Assembly (NCBI GenBank): GCA_964495375.1
Contig: CAZBWM010000005.1
Span: 86,876-150,875 of the forward strand
Source: JAIESQ01 sp964495375
Lineage (GTDB): Bacteria; Planctomycetota; Planctomycetia; Pirellulales; JAEUIK01
DNA: 64,000 bases
Direction of reading: 5' to 3'
In this document: positions 50,843-59,640 of the stretch, one piece after another
How positions within the stretch are numbered: the stretch's first letter is position 1
How the letters are laid out: every line of letters begins with the position of its first letter
The notes under the pieces: generated by a model
Told to the model about the DNA's origin: nothing
Seen by the model: the letters and a program-made list of their open reading frames with translations, nothing else
The model's database searches: none
Program-made: the position numbers and the translations under genes

Positions 50843-53398
50843 ATGCATTCCTTGCCAAGGCGGCCACCGATGGGCGAAGATCCGCGTCTTGGCGACCTCT
50901 TGTTGCGCTGGGAGCGAAATCTGCGCAAAGGGACGCAGGTAACGCCCGAAGAGTTGTGCCGCGATTGCCCCGAGCTACTCGATTCGTTGCGCGAACGACT
51001 CGCTGCGCTCGATGAACTGGAAACCATGGGCGAAACGGTCGACCGCAGCGCGAACTCGAGCGTCGCCGACGGCCCCCGCCCGGGCAATACGCTGAACAAT
51101 GCGCCGGCGCTCCCCGGCTACGAGATCATCGACGAGCTTGGCCGGGGCGGCATGGGCATCGTCTATAAGGCGCGTCAGATCGGCCTGAATCGGCTGGTCG
51201 CCATCAAGATGGTGCTCTCGGGCGTACACGCCTCGCCGACGGCGCTCTCGCGCTTCCGCATCGAGGCCGAAGCGGTCGCCCGCTTGCAGCATCCGAACAT
51301 CGTGCACATCTACGATATCGGCAACAAGGATGGCTGCCCGTTCTTCACGCTCGAGTACGTCGCGGGGGGGAGCGTCGATCGATTGCTGAATGACGGGCCG
51401 CTGGAGATTCGCGACGCCGTGCTGTTGGCCGAAGGGGTCGCCCGTGGTTTGCATCACGCGCACGAGCGTGGGATTGTGCATCGCGACTTGAAGCCGGCCA
51501 ACGTGCTGTTGTCGGGCCCCGACGCGCCGCTGGAGGATGGCAGCGAGCTGGGCATTCCCAAGCTCACCGATTTCGGACTGGCCAAGCAGCTCGAAGGAGA
51601 CGCCCGGCTGACGCGCACCGGCTCGGTGATGGGCACGCCGAGTTACATGGCCCCCGAGCAGGCGCTGGGCGAAACCGACAACATCGGCCCCGAGACCGAC
51701 GTCTACGGTCTGGGGGTGATCCTCTACGAGATGCTCACGGGGCAGCCGCCGTTTGTTGGCCGCAACGATGTCGAAACGGTGCAGATGGTGATGTCGGACG
51801 AACCCGAGGCGATCGGCGATCTGCGCCCCGACTGTCCGCTTGTCCTGCAGCAGATCACGATGAAGTGCCTGGCGAAGGAAACTGCCGATCGCTACCCGAC
51901 GGCCAAGGGCGTGGCCGACGACTTGCACCGCTTTCTCAACGATCAACCGCCCTTGTTTGGCGCCACGAGTGGCGACAAGACCGCGGCGCTACGGCGCAGC
52001 GGGATCCGAGCCCCCTCGCGATTGCCTGCGGCGCGTCGATCGCGCCCCGCGGTGCGGCCTCCGGTCTCGGGCAAGGCAAACATGGCACGCCGCCGAGGGC
52101 GGCGATTGTTCGTCAGCGCGATGGCGCTCGCCTGCGCGGGCTGTGTGGCGGCCGCCATCGGCATCCAGCGCTGGCGCCCCGAAGCGGCGCCGGCAGCACC
52201 CCTGGCAGTCGATCCGGCGCTTCCGCCCATCAAGGTCGGCGTGTTGCACTCGCTGACCGGCACGTTGGCGATGAGCTCCGCGCCGGTCGTTGACGCCACG
52301 CTGATGGCCATCGACGAAGTGAACGCCGCGGGGGGACTGCTCGGGCGCAAGGTCGAAGCGATCGTGGTCGACGGCAAGTCGGACTGGGACGTTTTTCCTA
52401 GAGAGGCCGAGCGACTGATCACCGTCGAAGGGGTGTCGGTGATCTTTGGCTGTTGGACTTCGTCGGCGCGCCGAGCCATGAAGCCGGTGGTCGAGGCGAA
52501 CGATCATTTGCTCGTCTACCCGCTGCAATACGAAGGGCTGGAAGACTCGCCGAACATTCTGCACATGGGGGCCGCGCCCAACCAGCAGATCATTCCGGCG
52601 GTCAAGTGGAGCTTTGCCTTCCTGGAAAAGCGGCGCTTTTTTCTGGTGGGGTCCGACTACGTCTTTCCGCGCGCGGCCCACGAGATTATCAAAGACCAGT
52701 TGAAAACGATGGGCAAAGCCGAAATGGTCGGCGAGGCCTTTCTGCCACTGGGCGAGACCGAAGTCGAGCAAGTGGTGCAGCAGATCGTGGCGGCCAAGCC
52801 CGACATCATTCTGAACACGGTCAACGGCGACTCGAACGTGGCGCTCTTCCGGGCGCTGCGGGCCGCGGGCGTGCGTCCCGAAGAAGTGCCGGTGTTGTCG
52901 TTTAGTTTGACTTCGCACGAACTGCGCAGCTTGAGCGCGGCCTCGACGACCGGCGACTACGCGGCCTGGAGCTATTTTCCGGCGATCGATCGGCCGGCCA
53001 ATCACGAGTTTCTCAAGGCACTCAATTACAACTTCAACGGCCAGCGCCAAGCGACCGACCCGATGGTGGCCGCCTACGTCGGGGTCAAGCTGTGGGCGCA
53101 AGCCGTGACCGAAGCTGGGACCGACGACGTGAAGCAGGTGCGCGCGGCGCTCAAGAATCAGCGGTTCGACGGGCCGTCGGGGCTCGAATGGGTCGATCCG
53201 GCAACCATGCACGTCGCGCAAACGGCGCGGATCGGTCGTCTGCAGTCCGATGGCGAGTTCGAGATCATCTGGAGCTCGGTGACGCCGATCGCTCCGATCC
53301 CCTTCCCCGAGACACGCTCGCGCGCCGACTGGGAACAACTGCTCGACGCGCTCTACAACGGCTGGGGCGGGCGCTGGGCACCTGCCGAGGCGGATTAG
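50843..53398 (+). CDS. Ser/Thr protein kinase fused to an ABC-type substrate-binding (UrtA-like) sensor domain
   Basis: An 851-aa one-pass membrane receptor kinase. Residues 93-365 are a Hanks kinase with every key residue: LGRGGMGIVYKAR, VAIKMV (K122), HRDLKPAN (213-220), DFG (243-245) and GTPSYMAPEQ. After a basic Pro/Arg linker, one membrane helix is at about 422-441. Residues 463-835 are a type I periplasmic-binding fold of the urea/short-chain amide group: PPIKVGVLHSLTGTLAMSSAPVVDA, AIDEVNAAGGLLGRKVEAIV, FGCWTSSARRAMKPV, VYPLQYEGLEDSPNI, and later FDGPSGLEWV. I infer that extracytoplasmic binding of a small amide or amino-acid-like ligand controls cytosolic phosphorylation. Confidence 0.9.
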   Translation: MHSLPRRPPMGEDPRLGDLLLRWERNLRKGTQVTPEELCRDCPELLDSLRERLAALDELETMGETVDRSANSSVADGPRPGNTLNNAPALPGYEIIDELGRGGMGIVYKARQIGLNRLVAIKMVLSGVHASPTALSRFRIEAEAVARLQHPNIVHIYDIGNKDGCPFFTLEYVAGGSVDRLLNDGPLEIRDAVLLAEGVARGLHHAHERGIVHRDLKPANVLLSGPDAPLEDGSELGIPKLTDFGLAKQLEGDARLTRTGSVMGTPSYMAPEQALGETDNIGPETDVYGLGVILYEMLTGQPPFVGRNDVETVQMVMSDEPEAIGDLRPDCPLVLQQITMKCLAKETADRYPTAKGVADDLHRFLNDQPPLFGATSGDKTAALRRSGIRAPSRLPAARRSRPAVRPPVSGKANMARRRGRRLFVSAMALACAGCVAAAIGIQRWRPEAAPAAPLAVDPALPPIKVGVLHSLTGTLAMSSAPVVDATLMAIDEVNAAGGLLGRKVEAIVVDGKSDWDVFPREAERLITVEGVSVIFGCWTSSARRAMKPVVEANDHLLVYPLQYEGLEDSPNILHMGAAPNQQIIPAVKWSFAFLEKRRFFLVGSDYVFPRAAHEIIKDQLKTMGKAEMVGEAFLPLGETEVEQVVQQIVAAKPDIILNTVNGDSNVALFRALRAAGVRPEEVPVLSFSLTSHELRSLSAASTTGDYAAWSYFPAIDRPANHEFLKALNYNFNGQRQATDPMVAAYVGVKLWAQAVTEAGTDDVKQVRAALKNQRFDGPSGLEWVDPATMHVAQTARIGRLQSDGEFEIIWSSVTPIAPIPFPETRSRADWEQLLDALYNGWGGRWAPAEAD

Positions 53399-53456
53399 GC
53401 AATCTGCTCATCGAGCTTGGCGCTGTTACTGTTACCAAGCTCGACGAAAACTGAGT

Positions 53457-53480
53457 TTGTCAATGAATTTTTGTTGACAA
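53457..53480 (+). promoter_or_regulatory. Inverted repeat TTGTCAA/TTGACAA upstream of CHRD gene
   Basis: TTGTCAA (53457-53463) and TTGACAA (53474-53480) are inverted repeats with a ten-base gap. TTGACA is also a perfect -35 hexamer, but no good -10 is seen in the expected place. Possible operator in the 294-base gap before the PEP-CTERM/CHRD gene at 53693; the rest of this gap shows nothing else. Confidence 0.35.
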
Positions 53481-53692
53481 TTGGGTACTGCCCGGCGACA
53501 AGTACGGGTGAATTCTTCGGCCTCGGGAAGAAGCAGGACACGAGAGCGGCACGCGCCGAGAATTCAAGCGCCGACTGGGGCTTCGGCGCAGAAACAAGCG
53601 GCACGGAACAGAGCGGCAGGCGAACATTGATCAGCTCACGGCGGTTGCCCAGGAGGGCCACTGCCAAGTTCCTCGATCAAGGAGCCCCGCTA

Positions 53693-54217
53693 ATGAAGTC
53701 GTTGCGTGCGCCGTTCTGTCTAGCGGTTTTGCTGCCGGTAATTGCCCTGTGGGTTGCTACGCCCGCCGCGGGCGCGATCATTTATCTCGAGGCCAATCTC
53801 GACGGCCTCCAAGAAGTGCCCGCCAATGCCTCCCCCGGCACGGGCTATGGGACCATGTCGTACGACACGGTCAGCAAATTGTTGAGTTGGTCGATCGACT
53901 ACACGGGGCTGATCACGGGCTCGATCGACGCCCATTTTCATAAGGCTCCGCCGGGCGTATCGGGCGGGGTAGAGGTCGCGATCCCCGGCTCGGTGGGGAC
54001 AACGTCGGGCACCTACGTTGGATCGAAGGTGCTCACCGGCGCTCAGGAGACCGACTTGCTGGCCCACCTGTGGTATGTGAACATCCACACGCCCACTTTT
54101 CCCGGTGGCGAAATCCGCGGCCAAGTCGTGCCCGAGCCGAGCACGCTGGCGCTCGTGACCTTGGGAGCGGCGAGCCTGTCGTTCGTCGCGTGGCGGCGTC
54201 GGCGCAGAGGTCGCTGA
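53693..54217 (+). CDS. CHRD-domain PEP-CTERM exported protein
   Basis: A 174-aa exported protein: signal peptide (APFCLAVLLPVIALWVATPAAGA), a CHRD-type domain from about residue 28 to 145 (ANLDGLQEVPANASPGTGYG and IDAHFHKAPPG...VEVAIPG, HLWYVNIHTPTFPGGEIRGQV), and a PEP-CTERM tail (VVPEPSTLALVTLGAASLSFVAWRRRRRGR). CHRD domains are found in chordin and in bacterial surface proteins. Strong AAGGAG at the start. The second PEP-CTERM protein of the window. A 13-bp hairpin plus T-run follows its stop. Confidence 0.9.
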   Translation: MKSLRAPFCLAVLLPVIALWVATPAAGAIIYLEANLDGLQEVPANASPGTGYGTMSYDTVSKLLSWSIDYTGLITGSIDAHFHKAPPGVSGGVEVAIPGSVGTTSGTYVGSKVLTGAQETDLLAHLWYVNIHTPTFPGGEIRGQVVPEPSTLALVTLGAASLSFVAWRRRRRGR

Positions 54218-54263
54218 CCCGCACCTGAAATGCCATGAAGGCGCCTGCTGGTCGAGCCGGTAC

Positions 54264-54305
54264 GGGCCGTCGCGCTTGAGTGAAGCGAGCGCGGCGGCCC
54301 TTTTT
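54264..54305 (+). terminator. Intrinsic terminator after the CHRD gene
   Basis: GGGCCGTCGCGCT (54264-54276) pairs with AGCGCGGCGGCCC (54288-54300) with one G-U wobble; an 11-base loop and TTTTT (54301-54305) follow. This is the best textbook terminator in the window, 46 bases after the stop at 54217. Confidence 0.8.
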
Positions 54306-54472
54306 CGTCGACGCGCCGAGCTCGAGTCATTGCGATCTCGGTGCGCGCCCAGCGGCTACTCGCAGCGCCGCGGGTGGCCGGTTATCTTGATCCATTGGCC
54401 GACTTGCAGGGAGCGGCCAAGCCTGCCCGTGCTTGCTCTTGCCGTCCGTACCTTTCCGCCATCGGGTGATCT

Positions 54473-57007
54473 ATGTTCCGTCGCATCGTGCGCATTACCG
54501 CCGCTGTCGTCATTGGGTTGGCCTTGCTGGCGGGGGCGGCCGGGTTTTGGGGTTACCGGCAAATCGCCGGCAGCTTGCCGCAGCTCGACGGTCAGACGAC
54601 GATCGCCGACGCGCAGGCGCCCGTGCGGATCGAACGCGATAGCCTGGGCGTGCCGACCATCACCGCCAAGAACCGTGTCGATCTGGCGCTGGCAACCGGC
54701 TTCGTCCACGGGCAGGATCGCTTCTTTCAATTGGATTTGTTGCGGCGCACCGCGGCTGGTGAGCTGGCCGAGCTCGTCGGCGGCGCACTGGTAGAAGTCG
54801 ATCGTGAGCACCGCATCCACCGCTTCCGCTGGCGGGCCAAGCAGGTGGCCGAAGCGCCGCACACGCAGCAAGATCGCGAGCTGCTCGAAGCTTACGCTAA
54901 AGGAGTCAACGCCGGGCTGAAGTCGCTGAAGAACAAGCCGTTCGAGTACTACGTCTTTCGCGCCGAGCCACAGCCTTGGCTGGTCGAAGATAGCGTGCTG
55001 GTGCTGTATGCCATGTATCTCGATCTGCAAGGCAGCGATCATGTCGACGAGCGGTTGCTCGGGCTGTTGCACGACCAGTTGCCGGAGCCGCTTTATCAGT
55101 TTCTGACGCCGCTTGGCACCGAGTGGGACGCACCGCTCGAAGGGCCGGCGTTTGAAGTCGCGGCGGTCCCCGCGGCCGATGTCTTCGATTTGCGTTCGGC
55201 GGCGCCGGGCACAGAGCCGAGCGCTGCGCCGGCCGCCGAGCCTGGTGCCGAGCCTGGTCTTGAGCCCTCGCGCGAAGCGGAACCCGTTCTCGAGCCAGAA
55301 CCGGCGCCCGCTTCCGCGGTCCTGCGCACGAATTGGGCCGATCGCCTGGCCGCGGGCTTCGCGCGCGTCGATCGCGACACGGAGTGCCGGCCCGGCAGCA
55401 ACAACTGGGCGATGGCCGGCGCGCGCTCCAAGCATGGCGGCGCGATCGTCGCCAACGACATGCACCTGGGGATCCGCGTGCCACATATCTGGTATCGAGC
55501 GCGCTTTGTCTGGACCGATGAAGCCGGTACGCAGCGAAGCATTACCGGGGTCACGCTCCCCGGCACGCCGGCGATGGTCGTGGGGAGCAACGGGCACATC
55601 GCCTGGGGCTTTACGAATAGCGAAGGAGACTGGTCCGACCTGGTGGTGGTCGAGGTCTCGAAGGACAACCCTGATGAGTACCTCACGCCCGACGGCCCGC
55701 GCCGCTTCGAGCATGTGACCGAGAAGATCAAGCTCCGCGGCGGGGGCGAGCTGCCATTTGAAATCGTCTCGACCATCTGGGGCCCGCTCGTGGGGCACGA
55801 CGCTGAGAAACGCCCGCTGGCTCATCGCTGGGTGGCGCACGAGATCGAAGGGGTGAACCTCGGTTTGCTGCGGATGGAGAGTATCGAGAATCTCGACGCG
55901 GCGCTGGCGATGGCCAATCAATGTGGCTCGCCGCATCAGAACTTTGTCGTCGGCGATCGCGACGGTCGGATCGCCTGGACGATCTTGGGGCGGATGCCGC
56001 GACGCGTCGGTTTCGATGGCCGGTTGCCGACCTCTTGGGTCGATGGCACGCGTCGCTGGGATGGTTGGCTCGCGCCGGAGGAGTATCCAAAGTACGTCAA
56101 TCCGCCCGATGGCCGCATTTGGACGGCGAACGCCCGCGTGGTGGGCGCCGAGAACTTGAAGATCATGGGGGACGGAGGTTACGACCTGGGGGCCCGGGCC
56201 CAGCAGATTCGTGACGATCTGGCCGCGCTCGACAAGGCGGACGAAGCCGACATGCTCAAGGTGCAGTTGGACGATCGCGCGGTCTTTCTCGAACGCTGGC
56301 AGAAGTTGCTGATGGAAACACTCAGCGAAGAGGCGCTGGCCGAGCGTCCGACGCGCCGCGAGTTTCGCGATCAAGTTGCCAAGTGGGGCGCGCGGGCGTC
56401 GATCGATTCGGTCGGCTACTTGCTGGTGCGCGACTTTCGCCGTGAGGTCATGCGCCGCGCGGTCGATCCGCTGATCGCCAAGCTGCGCGAGCACGAGCCC
56501 CGGCTCAACGTGCTGCGGTTGGAGCGGATCGAGGGCTCGGTCTGGCGGCTCGTGACCGAGCGCCCCGAGCACTTGCTTGATCCGAAGTACAAGGATTGGA
56601 ACGCGCTGTTGCTGACGGCGGTCGATACCGTTTGCCTGGAGCAAACCAACGACGGTAAACCATTGGCCCAGCGCACGTGGGGGCGCCACAACACCACGCG
56701 CATCCAGCATCCGCTGAGCATGGGCGAGCCGCGGCTGGGTCATTGGCTCGACATGCCGGCCGAGCAACTCCCTGGCGACAACGCCGACATGCCGCGGATT
56801 CAAACGCCCACGTCGGGGGCGTCGCAGCGGATGGCCGTTTCGCCCGGTCATGAGGAGACGGGTTTCTTGCACATGCCGTGCGGTCAGAGTGGGCATCCGC
56901 TGTCGCCGCACTACGACGATGCGCAGCGCGCCTGGTGCGACGGCACGCCGACGCCGTTCTTGCCGGGGCCGACGCAGCACACGCTTGAGTTAGTGCCGGC
57001 GGGGTAA
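54473..57007 (+). CDS. Penicillin-acylase-family Ntn hydrolase
   Basis: An 844-aa member of the penicillin/acyl-homoserine-lactone acylase family. A membrane or signal segment is at residues 6-30 (ITAAVVIGLALLAGAAGFWGY). The alpha-chain domain includes LATGFVHGQDRFFQLDLLRR and AYAKGVNAGL. A Pro/Glu/Ala-rich linker (about 243-283) precedes the conserved processing site, where Ser309 in GSNNW is expected to become the N-terminal nucleophile of the beta chain. ANDMHLG, VTLPGTPAMVVGSNGHIAWGFTN and FVVGDRDGRIAW follow as in the family. It acts in the periplasm or outside. Substrate (acyl-HSL, beta-lactam or other amide) is open. The ORF on the opposite strand is a shadow. Confidence 0.9.
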   Translation: MFRRIVRITAAVVIGLALLAGAAGFWGYRQIAGSLPQLDGQTTIADAQAPVRIERDSLGVPTITAKNRVDLALATGFVHGQDRFFQLDLLRRTAAGELAELVGGALVEVDREHRIHRFRWRAKQVAEAPHTQQDRELLEAYAKGVNAGLKSLKNKPFEYYVFRAEPQPWLVEDSVLVLYAMYLDLQGSDHVDERLLGLLHDQLPEPLYQFLTPLGTEWDAPLEGPAFEVAAVPAADVFDLRSAAPGTEPSAAPAAEPGAEPGLEPSREAEPVLEPEPAPASAVLRTNWADRLAAGFARVDRDTECRPGSNNWAMAGARSKHGGAIVANDMHLGIRVPHIWYRARFVWTDEAGTQRSITGVTLPGTPAMVVGSNGHIAWGFTNSEGDWSDLVVVEVSKDNPDEYLTPDGPRRFEHVTEKIKLRGGGELPFEIVSTIWGPLVGHDAEKRPLAHRWVAHEIEGVNLGLLRMESIENLDAALAMANQCGSPHQNFVVGDRDGRIAWTILGRMPRRVGFDGRLPTSWVDGTRRWDGWLAPEEYPKYVNPPDGRIWTANARVVGAENLKIMGDGGYDLGARAQQIRDDLAALDKADEADMLKVQLDDRAVFLERWQKLLMETLSEEALAERPTRREFRDQVAKWGARASIDSVGYLLVRDFRREVMRRAVDPLIAKLREHEPRLNVLRLERIEGSVWRLVTERPEHLLDPKYKDWNALLLTAVDTVCLEQTNDGKPLAQRTWGRHNTTRIQHPLSMGEPRLGHWLDMPAEQLPGDNADMPRIQTPTSGASQRMAVSPGHEETGFLHMPCGQSGHPLSPHYDDAQRAWCDGTPTPFLPGPTQHTLELVPAG

Positions 57008-57053
57008 GGAACGGACGCGAAATAACTTCCAGTTTTCTTCGGCCCCCACCCTA

Positions 57054-57076
57054 CCCTCTCCCGCGAGGGGAGAGGG
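57054..57076. terminator. GC-rich hairpin after the acylase gene
   Basis: CCCTCTCCC and GGGAGAGGG with a five-base loop, in the gap between two genes of the same strand. It also contains CCCTACCC of the polar array immediately left. There is no U-run. A related CCCTCTCCCACGAGGGGAG sequence lies at 30980 in the tail of truA, so this too is a dispersed element. Confidence 0.5.
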
Positions 57077-57134
57077 GAACAAGGACAAGTGATTTCGCGG
57101 CCGTTCCAAGAAGCTCTCAACGGGATCAATCGTC

Positions 57135-58262
57135 ATGAGTCGTCGTCGCCATCAGCAACCGCAGAGCCGCTCGCGCTGGCCACTGGTTGGAGCCCTCGCG
57201 CTGGCGCTGGGCCTGGCCATCGGGCTGGCATGGGGTTATTCGTCGCGATTGGCTGGCGGCCCGCCTGCCGATGCACCGCCGGGCATGGTGTGGATTCCGG
57301 CCGGTGAGTTCACGATGGGGAGCGATGACCCTGAATCGCGCGGTGGCGAAGGTCCGCCGCACAAGGTGAAGCTCGACGCGTTCTGGATCGACGAGACCGA
57401 AGTCACCAACGCCCAGTTCGCCGAGTTCGTCAAAGCGACCAACTACGTGACGACGGCCGAGCGGAAGCCCGATTGGGAAGAGCTCAAGAAGCAAGTTCCG
57501 CCGGGCACGCCGAAGCCGGCCGACGAGTTGCTCGTGGCCTCGTCGCTAGTGTTTCGCTCGCCGCCGGGGCCGGTGCCGCTCGATGATGTCTCACAGTGGT
57601 GGGTTTGGATGCCGGCGGCCGATTGGCGACATCCCGAAGGACCGCAGAGCTCGCTCGAGGGGCGCGAGCATCATCCCGTGGTACACGTCTCTTGGGACGA
57701 CGCCGTCGCGTATGCCAAGTGGGCGGGCAAGCGACTCCCAACCGAGGCCGAGTGGGAACGCGCGGCCCGCGGCGGGCTGGAGGGCAAGCCCTACGTGTGG
57801 GGCGATGATCCGGTTTCTGACGAGAAGCCGCAAGCCAATATCTGGCAAGGGCAATTCCCCAACAGCAACACCCAGCGCGATGGTTACGAGCGCACTGCGC
57901 CGGTCAAGACCTTTGCGCCCAACGGCTTCGGTCTCTACGACATGCCAGGTAACGTTTGGGAGTGGTGCAGCGATTGGTATCGGCCTGACATCTACGATCG
58001 GCAACTGGCCGATGCGAAGGGAACCGTGATCAGCAATCCAACGGGGCCGACCGCGAGCTATGACCCGGCCGAGCCGTACGCGCCCAAGCGCGTGCACCGC
58101 GGCGGCTCGTATTTGTGCAATGCCGTTTATTGCAGCAGCTATCGACCGGGCGCGCGGCGCGGCACCACGCCCGACTCGAGTATGGGTCACCTGGGCTTCC
58201 GCTGCGTGACGACGCCTGAACTGTGGAAGCAGCATCAAGCGGAAGCGGACGCGACGAAGTAG
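57135..58262 (+). CDS. Formylglycine-generating enzyme (sulfatase-modifying factor)
   Basis: A 375-aa protein with an N-terminal membrane or signal helix (about 13-35, LVGALALALGLAIGLAWGY) and a FGE-sulfatase domain from about residue 45: PPGMVWIPAGEFTMGSDD, DAFWIDETEVTNAQFAEFV, HPVVHVSWDDAVAYAKWAGKRLPTEAEWERAARGG and PNGFGLYDMPGNVWEWCSDWY. The two active-site Cys (C328 and C333 in GGSYLCNAVYC) are both present, with TPDSSMGHLGFRC after, so this is a true formylglycine generator and not just a lectin-like homologue. Its sulfatase clients lie outside the window. The export signal suggests that sulfatases are modified outside the cytosol or at the membrane. Confidence 0.93.
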   Translation: MSRRRHQQPQSRSRWPLVGALALALGLAIGLAWGYSSRLAGGPPADAPPGMVWIPAGEFTMGSDDPESRGGEGPPHKVKLDAFWIDETEVTNAQFAEFVKATNYVTTAERKPDWEELKKQVPPGTPKPADELLVASSLVFRSPPGPVPLDDVSQWWVWMPAADWRHPEGPQSSLEGREHHPVVHVSWDDAVAYAKWAGKRLPTEAEWERAARGGLEGKPYVWGDDPVSDEKPQANIWQGQFPNSNTQRDGYERTAPVKTFAPNGFGLYDMPGNVWEWCSDWYRPDIYDRQLADAKGTVISNPTGPTASYDPAEPYAPKRVHRGGSYLCNAVYCSSYRPGARRGTTPDSSMGHLGFRCVTTPELWKQHQAEADATK

Positions 58263-58404
58263 TATGAGCGCAAGGTAGCGTCGATCACGCTCGTGAATCA
58301 AAGCGCGGCCACACTGCTTGTCGGCATCCAATCCTTCCCGCCGCAGCACGTAGCGGCCGCCAAGCAGTGGCACACCCGATGACAAGCTTTTGTGTCACGC
58401 ACCG

Positions 58405-59577
58405 CTAGATCCCCGCGCCAGCGGTGAACTCGAGCTCGACGTCGAGCGGTCGCCGGCTGTTCTCTTCGGCGAACCAGGCCATGTCGTACATCAGCGTCTG
58501 TTCGTCGGCGCTGGTCGAGTGCACACGCTGCGTGGCCGCCACGCGCACCGCGCACGGTCGGCTATGGTGAATCAGGTAGCCGCCGTTGAGCGTGTCGTGT
58601 TCCAACGGCTGGACGTGCCCGCCGGCCGACACGGCGCGGGCCAATAGCGTGTGCGGGCCCGCTTCGGCCGTCTCCCAGAGAAACTCCCACAGCGTCCACG
58701 AGTAGCGGGCGCTGGGGCCGATCAATTCGGCCGACAGCCACGAACGGCCGCCATCGGTGCTCACTTCGACGCGCGCGACCGCGTCGTCGCCGGCCCAGGC
58801 CACGCCAAAAACGCGATTGGTCCCCACGCCGAGCACGTCACCCGATCGCGGGCGGATGATCTCCGACTTTACGGCCATCGGCCCGACAATCACTCGCTGC
58901 AGGCCGGCGCCGCTGTCGCGCTCGACGGTGTATTTCTTCGTTTGAAAGTAGCCGGCGAAGGGGCGATCGAGCGCGGCGATCCGTGTGAGCCATTTGACGC
59001 TCGCCACGCCATACCAGCCGGGGACCAGCAGCCGCGCGGGCGCGCCGTGATTCGGCTCCAACAGTTCGCCGTTCATCCGCGTGGCGATCAGCGTGTTGGG
59101 GTCGAGCGCCTTGGCACGCGGCAAGCTGCGGGCGAACACCATCTCGGCGGGGTGATCGGCCTCGCTCCCGCGGTCGGCTCCTGCGGCGAGCACTTCGGTA
59201 GCGCCTGGTTGCAGTCCGGCCTCCTCGAGCAACAGCTTCAGCGGCACTCCGGTCCACTCGGCATGTCCGACCGCGCCGGCTCCCCACTGCACGCCGTGCG
59301 CGTGCTGAGCGAGGAATGAGCGGCCGTTGCCGGCGCATTCCATCGTGGCGAAGACGGTGCGCTCGGGCATGGCGAGCAGTCGATCCCAATTGATTTCGAG
59401 TGGCCGCGCGACGAGACCGCCGATCTCCAGCCGCCACGTGGTGCGGTCGAGCGCCGGCACGCCAAAATGATTGCGAACGAAGAACAACCGATTCGACGTC
59501 ACCCAACTTCGCAAATCGGCGAGCGGCGTTTCGCTGTTCTCGGGCTCGGCCGTGACGACGTGCCGTTGTTCGTTCAT
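58405..59577 (-). CDS. Sulfite-oxidase-like molybdopterin oxidoreductase
   Basis: A 390-aa Mo-cofactor enzyme: Mo-pterin domain (about 25-240) followed by an Ig-like dimerisation domain (about 250-360). The Mo-coordinating Cys is in FATMECAGNGRSF (C81). ARLLVPGWYGVASVKWLTRI and FAGYFQTKKY are typical of the sulfite oxidase/YedY-like family. There is no heme b5 domain and no Tat signal in the sequence, so it is probably cytosolic. It follows the cysteine dioxygenase gene on the same strand after 63 bases, so the pair could oxidise cysteine sulfur to sulfite and on to sulfate. Confidence 0.9.
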   Translation of the reverse strand: MNEQRHVVTAEPENSETPLADLRSWVTSNRLFFVRNHFGVPALDRTTWRLEIGGLVARPLEINWDRLLAMPERTVFATMECAGNGRSFLAQHAHGVQWGAGAVGHAEWTGVPLKLLLEEAGLQPGATEVLAAGADRGSEADHPAEMVFARSLPRAKALDPNTLIATRMNGELLEPNHGAPARLLVPGWYGVASVKWLTRIAALDRPFAGYFQTKKYTVERDSGAGLQRVIVGPMAVKSEIIRPRSGDVLGVGTNRVFGVAWAGDDAVARVEVSTDGGRSWLSAELIGPSARYSWTLWEFLWETAEAGPHTLLARAVSAGGHVQPLEHDTLNGGYLIHHSRPCAVRVAATQRVHSTSADEQTLMYDMAWFAEENSRRPLDVELEFTAGAGI

Positions 59578-59640
59578 CGCGCTACTCGCAGAGTGCCTGG
59601 GTGCGAAGGAAGGTCACCACGAAGTGACAGTTGCCGGCCG

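Noticed and set aside
51989..53338. - strand open frame of about 450 codons
   Set aside because: It is antisense to the substrate-binding half of the kinase fusion and shows no recognisable domain.
54356..56980. Long - strand open frame of about 870 codons
   Set aside because: It is antisense to the penicillin-acylase-family gene, which has all the conserved motifs.
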